This document shows positions 32,891-41,877 of a stretch of 64,000 nt of DNA, in pieces. How positions within the stretch are numbered: the stretch's first letter is position 1; each line of letters begins with the position of its first letter. Under the pieces are notes generated by a model. It was not told the origin of the DNA. It ran no database searches and worked only from the letters and a program-made list of their open reading frames with translations. The DNA comes from Curtobacterium flaccumfaciens. Its GTDB lineage: Bacteria > Actinomycetota > Actinomycetes > Actinomycetales > Microbacteriaceae. The stretch covers positions 310,001-374,000 of the forward strand of contig NZ_SNVW01000003.1 in the NCBI RefSeq assembly GCF_004361695.1. The letters are read 5' to 3'. The translations under genes and the position numbers were made by a program.

Positions 32891-33849
32891 TCCTCGTCGT
32901 GACCCCGAACCCGGCCGTCGACGTCACCTACCGCGTCGCCGAGCAGCGCATCGGCGAGACGCAACGCGTGCTCGAGGTCACCCGCCGCCCCGGCGGCAAG
33001 GGCCTCAACGTCGGCCGAGTGCTGGCCGGTGCCGGCCTCGCGACGCACGCCGTCCTGCCCCTCGGCGGAACGGCCGGCCGCTGGGTCGCCGGCGCGCTCG
33101 ACGAGCTCGGTCTCGAGCACACCGACGTCGCGGTGACGGGGGAGACGCGCACCACCGTCACCGTGGTCGACGACGTCGCACACCCGACGATGTACGGCGA
33201 GCCAGGGCCGGTCGTCACCGCCGACGAGTGGGACGCCGTGACGGCCGTGGTCGACCGGCTCCTCAGCGAGTCGGCGTGCGACGCCCTCGTCGTGTCGGGC
33301 TCCCTGCCGCGCGGGACCGACCCCGCCGTGGTCGCCGCCTGGGTGGCCGCCGCTCGGCGCCGCGGCGTGCCGAGCGTCGTCGACTGCTCGGGCGCGGCAC
33401 TCCTCGTCGCCGCCGACGCCGGAGCGACGGTCTGCAAGCCGAACCGGTCGGAGCTGCTCGAGGCGACCGGCGCCGTCGACGAGCGGGTCGGTGCCCTCCG
33501 GCTCCTCGACCGCGGCGCCGGTGTCGTGGTGGTCTCGCGCGGGTCCGACGGGATCGCCGCCCACACCCGCGCGGGTGTCGTCGAGGTTCCCGCCGTCGCC
33601 GGTGTGACCGGGAACCCGACCGGTGCCGGTGACGCTGCGACGGCCGGACTCGTGGTCGCGATGCTCCGGGCGGCAGCGACCCGATCGGCACCGGACGTCG
33701 ACGAAGCAGTCCTCCGTTCCGCCGCCGCGTACGGCGCAGCGGCCGTCCTCCGTCCCGTCGCGGGCGAAGTCGACGCCGACGATGTCCAGCGCTTCCTCCA
33801 GCTCGACGAACCCGCGTCCCCGGACGCCCGAACCAGGAGCACCGCATGA
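32887..33849 (+). CDS. PfkB-family sugar-phosphate kinase (1-PFK/tagatose-6-P kinase)
   Basis: A 320-residue PfkB kinase: TPNPAVDVTYRV at the N-terminus, RRPGGKGLNVGRVL, KPNRSELLEATG, and the C-terminal anion-hole/catalytic motif GNPTGAGDAATAG with the general base Asp. Standing between NagA and a class II aldolase, it should phosphorylate tagatose 6-phosphate (LacC/AgaZ role); 1-phosphofructokinase has the same signatures. Confidence 0.9.
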   Translation: MILVVTPNPAVDVTYRVAEQRIGETQRVLEVTRRPGGKGLNVGRVLAGAGLATHAVLPLGGTAGRWVAGALDELGLEHTDVAVTGETRTTVTVVDDVAHPTMYGEPGPVVTADEWDAVTAVVDRLLSESACDALVVSGSLPRGTDPAVVAAWVAAARRRGVPSVVDCSGAALLVAADAGATVCKPNRSELLEATGAVDERVGALRLLDRGAGVVVVSRGSDGIAAHTRAGVVEVPAVAGVTGNPTGAGDAATAGLVVAMLRAAATRSAPDVDEAVLRSAAAYGAAAVLRPVAGEVDADDVQRFLQLDEPASPDARTRSTA

Positions 33850-34682
33850 TCACCGACCTCGCCCTCACCGGACTGCTCGACGCCGCCCGCACCGACCACC
33901 GCGGCGTCGGGGCGTTCAACGTCGTCCTGCTCGAGCACGCCGAGGCGATCGTCGCCGGCGCCGAGCTCGCCGGACTGCCGGTCATCCTGCAGATCAGCGA
34001 GAACTGCGTCCGCTACCACGGTGGTCTCGCGCCGATCACGACCGCGACGCAGGCCATCGCGCGGTCGGCGGACGTCGAGGTCCTGGTGCACCTCGACCAC
34101 GTCGAGGACCGCTCCCTCGTGCTCGCGGGCATCGACCTCGGCGTCGACTCGATCATGTACGACGGCTCGCACCTCGACTTCGCGGCGAACGTCGCGGCCA
34201 CGCGCGAGCTGGCCGCGGCCTGTCACGCTGCGGGCATCGCGGTCGAGGCCGAACTCGGCGAGGTCGGGGGCAAGGACGGCGTGCACGCTCCCGGGGTGCG
34301 GACCGACCCCGTCGATGCCGCGGCGTTCGTCGCCGACACCGGCGTCGACGCCCTCGCCGTCGCGGTGGGGACCTCGCACGCCATGCAGACACGCGAGGCC
34401 GCGGTCGACCGGTCGCTCGTGGAGCAGCTGCGGGCCGCGGTGCCGGTGCCCCTGGTCCTGCACGGCTCGTCGGGGCTCTCCGACGAGGAACTCCGCGGTG
34501 CGGTCCGGGCCGGCATGACGAAGATCAACATCTCGACGCACCTCAACGGCCTGTTCACCAGGGCCCTGCGCGAGGTGCTCGACGAGCGACCCGACGTCGT
34601 CGACCCGCGGAAGTACGTGGCGGCCGGCCGGGACGCGATCGCGACCGAGACGGCACGTCTGCTCACGCTCCTGCACGGCTGA
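33846..34682 (+). CDS. Class II aldolase (GatY/KbaY/fructose-bisphosphate type)
   Basis: A 278-residue zinc aldolase. Motifs: GVGAFNVVLLEHAEAIV, VHLDHVEDRS with the catalytic Asp and zinc His, YDGSHLDFAANV, EAELGEVGGKDG, AVGTSHAM, LHGSSGLSDEE and KINISTHLN. It should split tagatose 1,6-bisphosphate to glyceraldehyde 3-phosphate and dihydroxyacetone phosphate, closing the pathway. ATGA overlap with the kinase. Confidence 0.92.
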   Translation: MITDLALTGLLDAARTDHRGVGAFNVVLLEHAEAIVAGAELAGLPVILQISENCVRYHGGLAPITTATQAIARSADVEVLVHLDHVEDRSLVLAGIDLGVDSIMYDGSHLDFAANVAATRELAAACHAAGIAVEAELGEVGGKDGVHAPGVRTDPVDAAAFVADTGVDALAVAVGTSHAMQTREAAVDRSLVEQLRAAVPVPLVLHGSSGLSDEELRGAVRAGMTKINISTHLNGLFTRALREVLDERPDVVDPRKYVAAGRDAIATETARLLTLLHG

Positions 34683-34695
34683 CGCAGAGCGGCCG

Positions 34696-36093
34696 TCAGC
34701 AGAGCGGGACGTTCACCGCCAGGCCGCCCATCGCGGTCTCCTTGTACTTCGTCGACATGTCGGCCCCGGTCTGGCGCATCGTCTCGACGACCTGGTCGAG
34801 CGAGACGTGGTGGACGCCGTCGCCCCGCAGCGCCATCCGTGCGGCGTTGATCGCCTTGTTCGCCGCGATCGCGTTCCGCTCGATGCACGGGATCTGCACG
34901 AGGCCGCCGATCGGGTCGCAGGTCAGCCCGAGGTTGTGCTCCATGGCGATCTCGGCGGCGTTCTCCACCTGCTCGGGCGTTCCGCCGAGGATCTCGGCGA
35001 GCCCGGCGGCCGCCATCGACGCCGCGGACCCGACCTCGCCCTGGCAGCCGACCTCGGCGCCGGAGATCGACGCCCGCTCCTTGTAGATGGAGCCGATCGC
35101 GCCGGCGGTGAGCAGGAACCGCACGACGGTGTCGTCGCGGTCGGCGGCGGTCTCGGTGGGTACGTAGGTGAGCGCGTAGTACAGGACGGCGGGGATGATG
35201 CCCGCGGCACCGTTCGTCGGTGCGGTGACGACCCGGCCGCCCGTGGCGTTCTCCTCGTTGACGGCCATCGCGATCAGGTTCACCCACTCCATCGCGAAGA
35301 GCGGGTCGTGGTCGGGGTCGTCGCGGGTGAGCTGGTCGTGCCAGTTCCCGGCGCGGCGGCGGACGGTCAGCCCACCGGGCAGCGTGCCGGAGCGTTCGAC
35401 GCTCCGCTCGACGCACGACTCCATGACGTCGTGGATGCGCAGCAGGCCGTCACGGACGGCGTCGGCGCCGCGCGTGGCGGTCTCGTTCGCCAGGGCCACG
35501 CCGCTCGGGGGCAGCCCGGACGCCGAGCACGCGGCCAGGAGTTCGGCGCCGCTCGAGAACGGGTACGGCACGGCGTCGTCGACGGGGATCGCGGCCTCGG
35601 CCACGTCGCCCGCGCGGTGCTCGGCCACGTCGCCCTCACGGTCGCTCGTGATGAACCCGCCGCCGATCGAGTAGTAGGTCTCCTCGGCCAGGGGCGCCCC
35701 GGAGGCGTCGTCGGCACGCAGCCGCATCGCGTTCGGGTGCCGCGGCAGCATCGTGAGGGGGTGGAGGACGATGTCGGCTGACCGGAACGGCACCGTGGCG
35801 CCGCCGGCGAGCCGGAGCACCCCGGTCGCCTCGAGTTCGGCGAGCGCGGCGGCCATGGCGTCGGGGTCGACCGTCTCCGGGTCGGAGCCCATCAGCCCCG
35901 CGACGACGGCCCCGAGTGTCCCGTGGCCCTGCCCGGTCGACGCCAGGGAGCCGTAGAGGTGGACGGCGATCGTCGCCACCGGGGCGTCGACCAGCTGCGC
36001 GGCGAAGGCGGCCCCGGCGCGCATCGGCCCGACGGTGTGGGAACTCGACGGGCCGATCCCGATGCTGAACAGATCGAATACGGAGACCGGCAC
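34696..36093 (-). CDS. sdaA: L-serine ammonia-lyase, iron-sulfur type
   Basis: A 465-residue single-chain enzyme. [22 protein letters not shown] at the N-terminus, and cysteine motifs [23 protein letters not shown] and [15 protein letters not shown] for a 4Fe-4S centre. It converts L-serine to pyruvate and ammonia. GTG 36093 follows TAGTGT by exactly 6 nt, so it is the preferred leaderless start; GTG 36096 is adjacent. Confidence 0.95.
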   Translation of the reverse strand: MPVSVFDLFSIGIGPSSSHTVGPMRAGAAFAAQLVDAPVATIAVHLYGSLASTGQGHGTLGAVVAGLMGSDPETVDPDAMAAALAELEATGVLRLAGGATVPFRSADIVLHPLTMLPRHPNAMRLRADDASGAPLAEETYYSIGGGFITSDREGDVAEHRAGDVAEAAIPVDDAVPYPFSSGAELLAACSASGLPPSGVALANETATRGADAVRDGLLRIHDVMESCVERSVERSGTLPGGLTVRRRAGNWHDQLTRDDPDHDPLFAMEWVNLIAMAVNEENATGGRVVTAPTNGAAGIIPAVLYYALTYVPTETAADRDDTVVRFLLTAGAIGSIYKERASISGAEVGCQGEVGSAASMAAAGLAEILGGTPEQVENAAEIAMEHNLGLTCDPIGGLVQIPCIERNAIAANKAINAARMALRGDGVHHVSLDQVVETMRQTGADMSTKYKETAMGGLAVNVPLC

Positions 36094-36147
36094 CACGCCA
36101 CACTAACCCGTCCGGACGGGCGAGCGGTCAGCGACCGCGGTGCGGGA

Positions 36148-36339
36148 TCAGCGTCGCGATCCCTGGTTCGGCATGAGGATCCAGAGGACGACGTAGGCGA
36201 TCCAGAGCGGGCCGGGGAAGAAGCTCAGGATGACCCAGGCGATGCGGACGAAGGTGCGGGACCAACCGAAGCGATCGGCGATGCCGGCACAGACCCCGGC
36301 GAGGAGTCGACCGGAACGGGGGCGGGTGAGTGTGCTCAT
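36148..36339 (-). CDS. PspC-domain small membrane protein
   Basis: A 63-residue peptide with RPRSGRLLAGVCAGIADRFGWS, the PspC signature, and one to two membrane segments (FVRIAWVILSFFPGPLWIAYVVLWILMP). PspC-type proteins take part in envelope stress. It diverges from the shikimate-dehydrogenase-like gene. Confidence 0.85.
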   Translation of the reverse strand: MSTLTRPRSGRLLAGVCAGIADRFGWSRTFVRIAWVILSFFPGPLWIAYVVLWILMPNQGSRR

Positions 36340-36396
36340 GACGTCGACGCTACGGACCCGGCGGGCAGGATCACATCCGGGGGACACCCCGGACCA

Positions 36397-36416
36397 GGGT
36401 GGGGAGAACCCCACCC
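36397..36416. promoter_or_regulatory. Tight 8-bp hairpin between pspC-like and shikimate-dehydrogenase-like genes
   Basis: GGGTGGGG (36397-36404), AGAA loop, CCCCACCC (36409-36416). It lies in a 136-bp divergent spacer, 60 nt before the plus-strand start. A protein site or 5' leader hairpin are both possible; nothing else is visible in the spacer. Confidence 0.35.
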
Positions 36417-36475
36417 CCGTCCACAGAAGTGTTTGGTGGACCGCTCCATCGGCACGGTGGTGGGAGACTGGTGCC

Positions 36476-37294
36476 ATGCCCATCCTCAACAAGGACATGC
36501 AGGTCTGCATCTCACTCGCCGCTCGCCCGAGCAACATCGGGACCCGGTTCCACAACTTCCTCTACGACGAGCTCGGCCTGAACTTCGCCTACAAGGCGTT
36601 CACGACGACCGACCTGCCGGGCGCGGTGACCGGCATCCGTGCCCTCGGCATCCGCGGCTGCTCGGTGTCGATGCCCTTCAAGGAGGCGATCATCCCGCTC
36701 GTCGACGTGGTCGAGGAGTCAGCGGCGGCGATCGAGTCGATCAACACCGTGGTGAACGACGACGGCGTCCTGACGGCGTCGAACACCGACTACGAAGCCG
36801 TCGCGTCGCTGCTCGCCTCGCACGCGGTCGACCCGTCGGCGAGCGTCCTGCTCCGCGGGTCCGGCGGGATGGCCAAGGCCGTCACGGCGGCGTTCCGGGG
36901 CGCGGGCTTCGAGCGGCTGACCGTCGTCGCCCGCAACGACCAGACCGGCCCGGCACTCGCGAACCAGTACGGCTACGAGTGGGTGGCCGACGAGCGCGAC
37001 GCCTCCGCGGCCGACGTCGTCGTGAACGTGACGCCGCTCGGCATGCGGGGCGACCAGCAGGACACGCTCGCCTTCGAGCAGGAGCGCATCGAGTCCGCGG
37101 ACACCGTGTTCGACGTCGTCGCGTTCCCGTCCGAGACACCACTGGTCCGCGCCGGACGGGCAGCGGGCAAGCGGGTCATCACCGGTGCCGAGGTCATCGC
37201 GCTGCAGGCAGCGCGCCAGTTCGAGCGCTACACGGGCGTCGCCCTGACCGACGACCAGGTCCGACGGGCGAGCGAGTTCAGCCGGGCGGAGTGA
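36476..37294 (+). CDS. Shikimate 5-dehydrogenase-like protein
   Basis: A 272-residue enzyme with the AroE/YdiB fold: RGCSVSMPFKEAIIPLVD (substrate domain with Lys), INTVVNDDG, SNTDYEAV (catalytic Asp) and the nucleotide motif VLLRGSGGMAKAV. AroE itself usually has GAGGAA at that place, so this is a divergent, shikimate-like member whose natural substrate is uncertain. GGGAG about 10 nt before ATG 36476. Confidence 0.85.
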   Translation: MPILNKDMQVCISLAARPSNIGTRFHNFLYDELGLNFAYKAFTTTDLPGAVTGIRALGIRGCSVSMPFKEAIIPLVDVVEESAAAIESINTVVNDDGVLTASNTDYEAVASLLASHAVDPSASVLLRGSGGMAKAVTAAFRGAGFERLTVVARNDQTGPALANQYGYEWVADERDASAADVVVNVTPLGMRGDQQDTLAFEQERIESADTVFDVVAFPSETPLVRAGRAAGKRVITGAEVIALQAARQFERYTGVALTDDQVRRASEFSRAE

Positions 37295-37390
37295 CCGGTT
37301 CGCGGACGTGACGGGATGACGCGGTCGCCGACGTGGCCGGGGTGCCGGGGACCTGACCGCGGTGCCGGGGCCACGGACGTGACCGGGTGT

Positions 37391-37434
37391 CGGACTGGAG
37401 GCGCGGTGCGGGCCCGCCCCGCGCCTCCAGTCCG
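37391..37434. terminator. Convergent terminator, GACTGGAGGCGCGG palindrome copy 1
   Basis: CGGACTGGAGGCGCGG (37391-37406) pairs with CCGCGCCTCCAGTCCG (37419-37434). The 12-nt centre contains GCGGGCCCGC, so the whole 44 bp is a palindrome with one mismatch. It stands between convergent genes, 5 nt from the stop at 37440. The same sequence is at 55592-55639. Just before it (37320-37390) are degenerate direct repeats of GGTGCCGGGG and GACGTGACCGGG. Confidence 0.8.
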
Positions 37435-37439
37435 TCTCG

Positions 37440-37883
37440 TCACCCGTTCTCGGCGCGACCCGCCGCGACCCAGCCGAGTCGCCGGAGCGTCTCGCGGTTC
37501 CTGATCCAGATCAGCGGCTGGATGACCACGTTCGGCACGTACGTGGCGGGGCCCTTCACCGGGTTCTCAATGATCGTGACCTTGCAGCCGCGCGCATGCG
37601 GCTCGACCGTCAGCGTGACGCGGGCCTCACCGATCGGCCAGCCCTTCGGCTGGATCACCATGCGGTGCGGCGGATCCCACACCAGCGAGGTGGTGACGTC
37701 GTTGATCACGAACGGCCACGACCCGAACGAGTGGTGCAGGTGGGTGCCGACCTGCGGCCAGCCGGCCTCTTCCCTCCGCATGCGGGAGGCCCCGACGACC
37801 CAGGTCGTGTAGAGCCAGCCGTCGCCGAGCACGTCGAAGACGGCCTCGGGCGTGGTGTGCAGGATGCGGACGTTCTTCGCCAT
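37440..37883 (-). CDS. SRPBCC (polyketide cyclase/START-like) protein
   Basis: A 147-residue protein of the SRPBCC fold: HTTPEAVFDVLGDGWLYTTWVVGASRMR and DPPHRMVIQPKGWPIGEARVTLTVEPHARG. The fold binds hydrophobic ligands in a deep cavity. It starts 3 nt after the phytoene-desaturase-like gene, so the two proteins are probably made together and may share a lipid or polyene substrate. Confidence 0.88.
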   Translation of the reverse strand: MAKNVRILHTTPEAVFDVLGDGWLYTTWVVGASRMRREEAGWPQVGTHLHHSFGSWPFVINDVTTSLVWDPPHRMVIQPKGWPIGEARVTLTVEPHARGCKVTIIENPVKGPATYVPNVVIQPLIWIRNRETLRRLGWVAAGRAENG

Positions 37884-37886
37884 GGG

Positions 37887-39332
37887 TCATTCCTCCGGTG
37901 CGAGTTCGACGTCTTCGGACAGCCCGAACGTGTGACGGAGTGCACTCCGCGCGGCGTGCCACCCGGCCATCCCGTGCACGCCCGGGCCGGGGGCAGACGA
38001 CTCGGAGCACAGGTACATGCCACCGCCCATCCGCCACGGATCGGACGACAGCAGGGGTCGCTTCACGAGCTGCCAGAAACTCGCGGCACCCGCGGCGATG
38101 TCCCCGCCGACGTAGTTCGGGTTGTACTCGGCCATCTGCACGGCGGTCCGGCTGCTGGACTGCAGGACCGTGTCGCGGAACCCCGGCGCGAAGCGCTCGA
38201 TCTGCCGCGTGATGACCTCGGTCTGGTCGACGTCCGACCCCGCGGGGACATGCGCGTACGCCCAGAAGACGTGCTTGCCCGCCGGCGCGCGGCTCGGGTC
38301 GACCACGGTGGGCTCGGAACCGAGCACGTACGGCCGCTCGGCGTGCTGCCCACGGGCGACCGCCCCCTCGGCGGCGGCGATCTCCGCGCGGGTCCCGCCG
38401 ATGTGCACGGTGCCGGCCTTCCGGAGCGCCTCGTTCGTCCACGGCACCGGGTCCGACAGGGCGAAGTCGACCTTCGACGCCGCGTTGCCGAACCGGAAGC
38501 GGCGGAGGGCGCCACGTCGGGGCGTGGGGATCTGCTTGCCGGCGATCCGGAGCATCCCCGGGACGCTCGTGTCGAACAGCACGGCCTTCGCCGGGGTGAG
38601 GTCGGCCAGGGAGCGGACCTCGTGCCCGGTCTCGATCCGGCCGCCGTGCGCGACGAGGTCCGCGGCGAGCGCGTCGACGATCGCCTGGCTCCCGCCGATC
38701 GGCACCGGCCAGCCCCGCGCGTGGGCGTAGGCGCCGAGCGAGAGGGCTGCGGCCGCGGTCGCCAGCGAGGGCAGGTGCTGGATCGAGTGCGCGGCGACAC
38801 CGGACACCATCGCCGGTGCGACCTCGTCGCGGAAGCGCAGGTTCCAGGCGCTCGTGCCCTGCTCGAGCGCCCGCAGGCCGAAGCGCACGACGCTCACCGG
38901 GTGCCGCGGCACGGTGAGGAGCGCGTCGGTGGCGAAGTCGGCGACCTGGTCGGCATTGCCCGACAGGGGCCGCATGAGCTGACGGAAGGCGCGCCCGTCG
39001 ACACCGAGCTCGTCGGCGGTGCGGTCGAGGTCCTGGTACGCGATGCCGGCACGTCCACCGTCGAGCGGGTGGCCGTACTGCACCTCGGGGAGTCGGAGGT
39101 CGATCCGGTCCTCCAGGCGGAACAGCCGGAAGAACTCGGACTGCAACGCCATCGGGTGCACGGCGGAGCAGACGTCGTGCAGGAAGCCGGGCAGGGTCAG
39201 CGGGGACGTCCGTGCACCGCCGCCGATCGTGTCGTTCCGCTCGACGACCTCGACGGACAGTCCAGCGCGCGCGAGGGTCACCGCGGCCGCCAGCCCGTTC
39301 GGTCCGGCTCCGACGACCACCGCATCCACCAT
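37887..39332 (-). CDS. Phytoene desaturase-like FAD-dependent oxidoreductase
   Basis: A 481-residue FAD protein. Dinucleotide motif VVVGAGPNGLAAAVTLARAG, then VERNDTIGGGARTS, and C-terminal MYLCSESSAPGPGVHGMAGW typical of the CrtI/retinol-saturase family. It desaturates or isomerises isoprenoid chains, but no carotenoid gene adjoins, so the substrate is open. ATG 39332 follows TAGGCT by 7 nt (likely leaderless). Confidence 0.9.
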   Translation of the reverse strand: MVDAVVVGAGPNGLAAAVTLARAGLSVEVVERNDTIGGGARTSPLTLPGFLHDVCSAVHPMALQSEFFRLFRLEDRIDLRLPEVQYGHPLDGGRAGIAYQDLDRTADELGVDGRAFRQLMRPLSGNADQVADFATDALLTVPRHPVSVVRFGLRALEQGTSAWNLRFRDEVAPAMVSGVAAHSIQHLPSLATAAAALSLGAYAHARGWPVPIGGSQAIVDALAADLVAHGGRIETGHEVRSLADLTPAKAVLFDTSVPGMLRIAGKQIPTPRRGALRRFRFGNAASKVDFALSDPVPWTNEALRKAGTVHIGGTRAEIAAAEGAVARGQHAERPYVLGSEPTVVDPSRAPAGKHVFWAYAHVPAGSDVDQTEVITRQIERFAPGFRDTVLQSSSRTAVQMAEYNPNYVGGDIAAGAASFWQLVKRPLLSSDPWRMGGGMYLCSESSAPGPGVHGMAGWHAARSALRHTFGLSEDVELAPEE

Positions 39333-39372
39333 GCCACCGAGCCTAGGGTTCCCCGACTGCGCGTGGTCTCGG

Positions 39373-40065
39373 TCAGATGACGGATGCACCGGTCGCGACT
39401 GCCTCCTGCTTCCTGTCGAGCACGACGTCGATCCGGTGCGCCCCCTCGATCAGCGCCGCGGCGTCCGGTGCGACGAACCCGGCGATCGCGATGATGTCGT
39501 CACGGATCTGCGCGAGCGGCGCGGTGTGGATCGGTTCGTGGTGCGCGAGCCGGTTGCGGAACCGCCGGACGTCGTCCAACCGCCGGTGGAGTTGCTTGCG
39601 GCGGACCCCGCCGAGGCCGGGGAAGGCGTGGACGATCCGTGGCTGCCACAGGGTGGTCTCGTAGCTCCACAGCGGATCTCGGGGTCGCCCAGCGTCAGTC
39701 AGTCCGACCCAGAGTCCGAAGCTCGTGGCCGCGACGACCTGGTCCGGCGCCGGATCGGCCTCACCTCGGCGCTGCAGCGTCCGGATCGTGTCGTCGAGTG
39801 CGCGGCGCTCACGGTCGAGGAGTCGGACGCCCGGGTCGTTCCACCAGTCATCCCGGCGTTCGCGGCGGAGGGCATCGTGGACGGCGTTGCGAACGAAGAC
39901 CTCGAGGCAGCCGACCGGGCCCCAGAACGCCGTCGTCAGCTCGATGTTCCACGCGTACAGCCGTGCGGCCAGGTCCGATCGGCCTCCGTAACGACGCCGG
40001 TAGCGGTCGAAACGGGGCGCACTGACGAGCGTCGGGAGCGCGAGCAGGGTGGCCGGATCGATCAC
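39373..40065 (-). CDS. Abi-like HEPN protein, second locus
   Basis: A 230-residue protein with an Abi-type architecture: RLYAWNIELTTAFWGPVGCLEVFVRNAVHDAL (residues about 35-66) and the HEPN motif RRFRNRLAHHEPI with R170, N171 and H175. It belongs to the actinobacterial Abi-like proteins related to Abi_2, shorter than the 341-residue one at 9241. I prefer GTG 40065 because AGGGGG stands 5-6 nt upstream; the longest frame starts at TTG 40086, inside the terminator-like RNA. Probable RNA-cleaving toxin or abortive-infection effector. Confidence 0.8.
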   Translation of the reverse strand: MIDPATLLALPTLVSAPRFDRYRRRYGGRSDLAARLYAWNIELTTAFWGPVGCLEVFVRNAVHDALRRERRDDWWNDPGVRLLDRERRALDDTIRTLQRRGEADPAPDQVVAATSFGLWVGLTDAGRPRDPLWSYETTLWQPRIVHAFPGLGGVRRKQLHRRLDDVRRFRNRLAHHEPIHTAPLAQIRDDIIAIAGFVAPDAAALIEGAHRIDVVLDRKQEAVATGASVI

Positions 40066-40079
40066 GAGCACCCCCTGGG

Positions 40080-40165
40080 AAAACAATTGCCCCAGGAGTC
40101 CGGCGGTGCCGAATGGTCCTGGGGCGTTACCCGACCAGGGTATCGAAACGAGGGTGAAGTATCAA
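40080..40165 (-). ncRNA. Promoter and small terminator-like RNA before the second Abi gene
   Basis: On the minus strand, TTGATA (40165-40160), a 17-nt spacer and TACCCT (40142-40137) make a good promoter; RNA should start near 40130. The transcript forms a 9-bp stem GCCCCAGGA (40125-40117) with TCCTGGGGC (40097-40089) and a nested CGGC-ACC-GCCG stem, then AATTGTTTT (40088-40080). CCCTGG (40140-40135) could also pair with CCCAGGG (40078-40072). The unit ends where the Abi ribosome site begins, as at the first locus. The sequence differs from that RNA, so the likeness is in layout. Confidence 0.55.
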
Positions 40166-40179
40166 GTACCACGGCCGGA

Positions 40180-41233
<1,054 letters not shown>

Positions 41234-41258
41234 CGTCGGGGCCGGACGTGCGTCGCGC

Positions 41259-41786
41259 TCAGAACACGAGCCCGTACACGGCAACGTCGACCCGCTCGGA
41301 CCCCAGGGGCAGCGCGCTCCGCAGCGTTCCCTCCTCGGTGAAGCCGAGCCGCTCGGCCAGGCGGCGACTCCGCTGGTTGTCCACCGCCGTCCGGATCTCG
41401 ACCCGCGCGGAACCGCGTGCCCGGGCGACCCCGACGAGGACGGTGGCGGCGCGGCGGACGGCACCCCGTCCCTCCAGGCCCGCATCCACCCAGTAGCCGA
41501 GCGATGCCTGCCCGAGGTAGGGGTCGAAGGCAAGCGAGGCGGCCCCGACGATGCGGTCGTCCAACCGGATGACGCAGGGGAGTGCGCGGTCCATCGCGTA
41601 CTGGCCGAGCAGGTGCTCGGTGTGCAGGACGGCGGTCTCGAGGGTCTGCGGCCGCCAGGCCCACGGTTCGGCGGCGCGGAGGCGGTCGAGGTTCGCGAGC
41701 ACGAGTTCGTGCAGCTGTCCGACGGTCGACAGGTCCCGCAGCGTCAGCGTGTACCCGTCCCCGAGGTCCCGCCCGAATGCCGCCAC
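41259..41786 (-). CDS. GNAT acetyltransferase, RimJ/RimL type
   Basis: A 175-residue protein: ALPCVIRLDDRIVGAASLAFDP, GYWVDAGLEGRGAVRRAATVLVGVA (acetyl-CoA loop EGRGAVRR) and NQRSRRLAERLGFTEEGTLRSALPLG. The fold matches protein N-terminal acetylases; the target is unknown. GTG 41786 follows TAGGGT by 6 nt. Confidence 0.87.
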   Translation of the reverse strand: MAAFGRDLGDGYTLTLRDLSTVGQLHELVLANLDRLRAAEPWAWRPQTLETAVLHTEHLLGQYAMDRALPCVIRLDDRIVGAASLAFDPYLGQASLGYWVDAGLEGRGAVRRAATVLVGVARARGSARVEIRTAVDNQRSRRLAERLGFTEEGTLRSALPLGSERVDVAVYGLVF

Positions 41787-41809
41787 GCTCCGACCCTAGG
41801 CACACGCGG

Positions 41810-41838
41810 ACGCCCCCGTCCGGAGTGGACGGGGGCGT
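41810..41838 (-). terminator. Terminator of the ABC exporter operon
   Basis: ACGCCCCCGTCC (41810-41821) pairs with GGACGGGGGCGT (41827-41838), loop GGAGT. It lies beyond the permease stop at 41878 on the minus strand, just before the -10 of the GNAT gene. Confidence 0.8.
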
Positions 41839-41877
41839 TCGCGTGATCGGGATCAGCGGCCCGGCGGGAGCGCGGCG

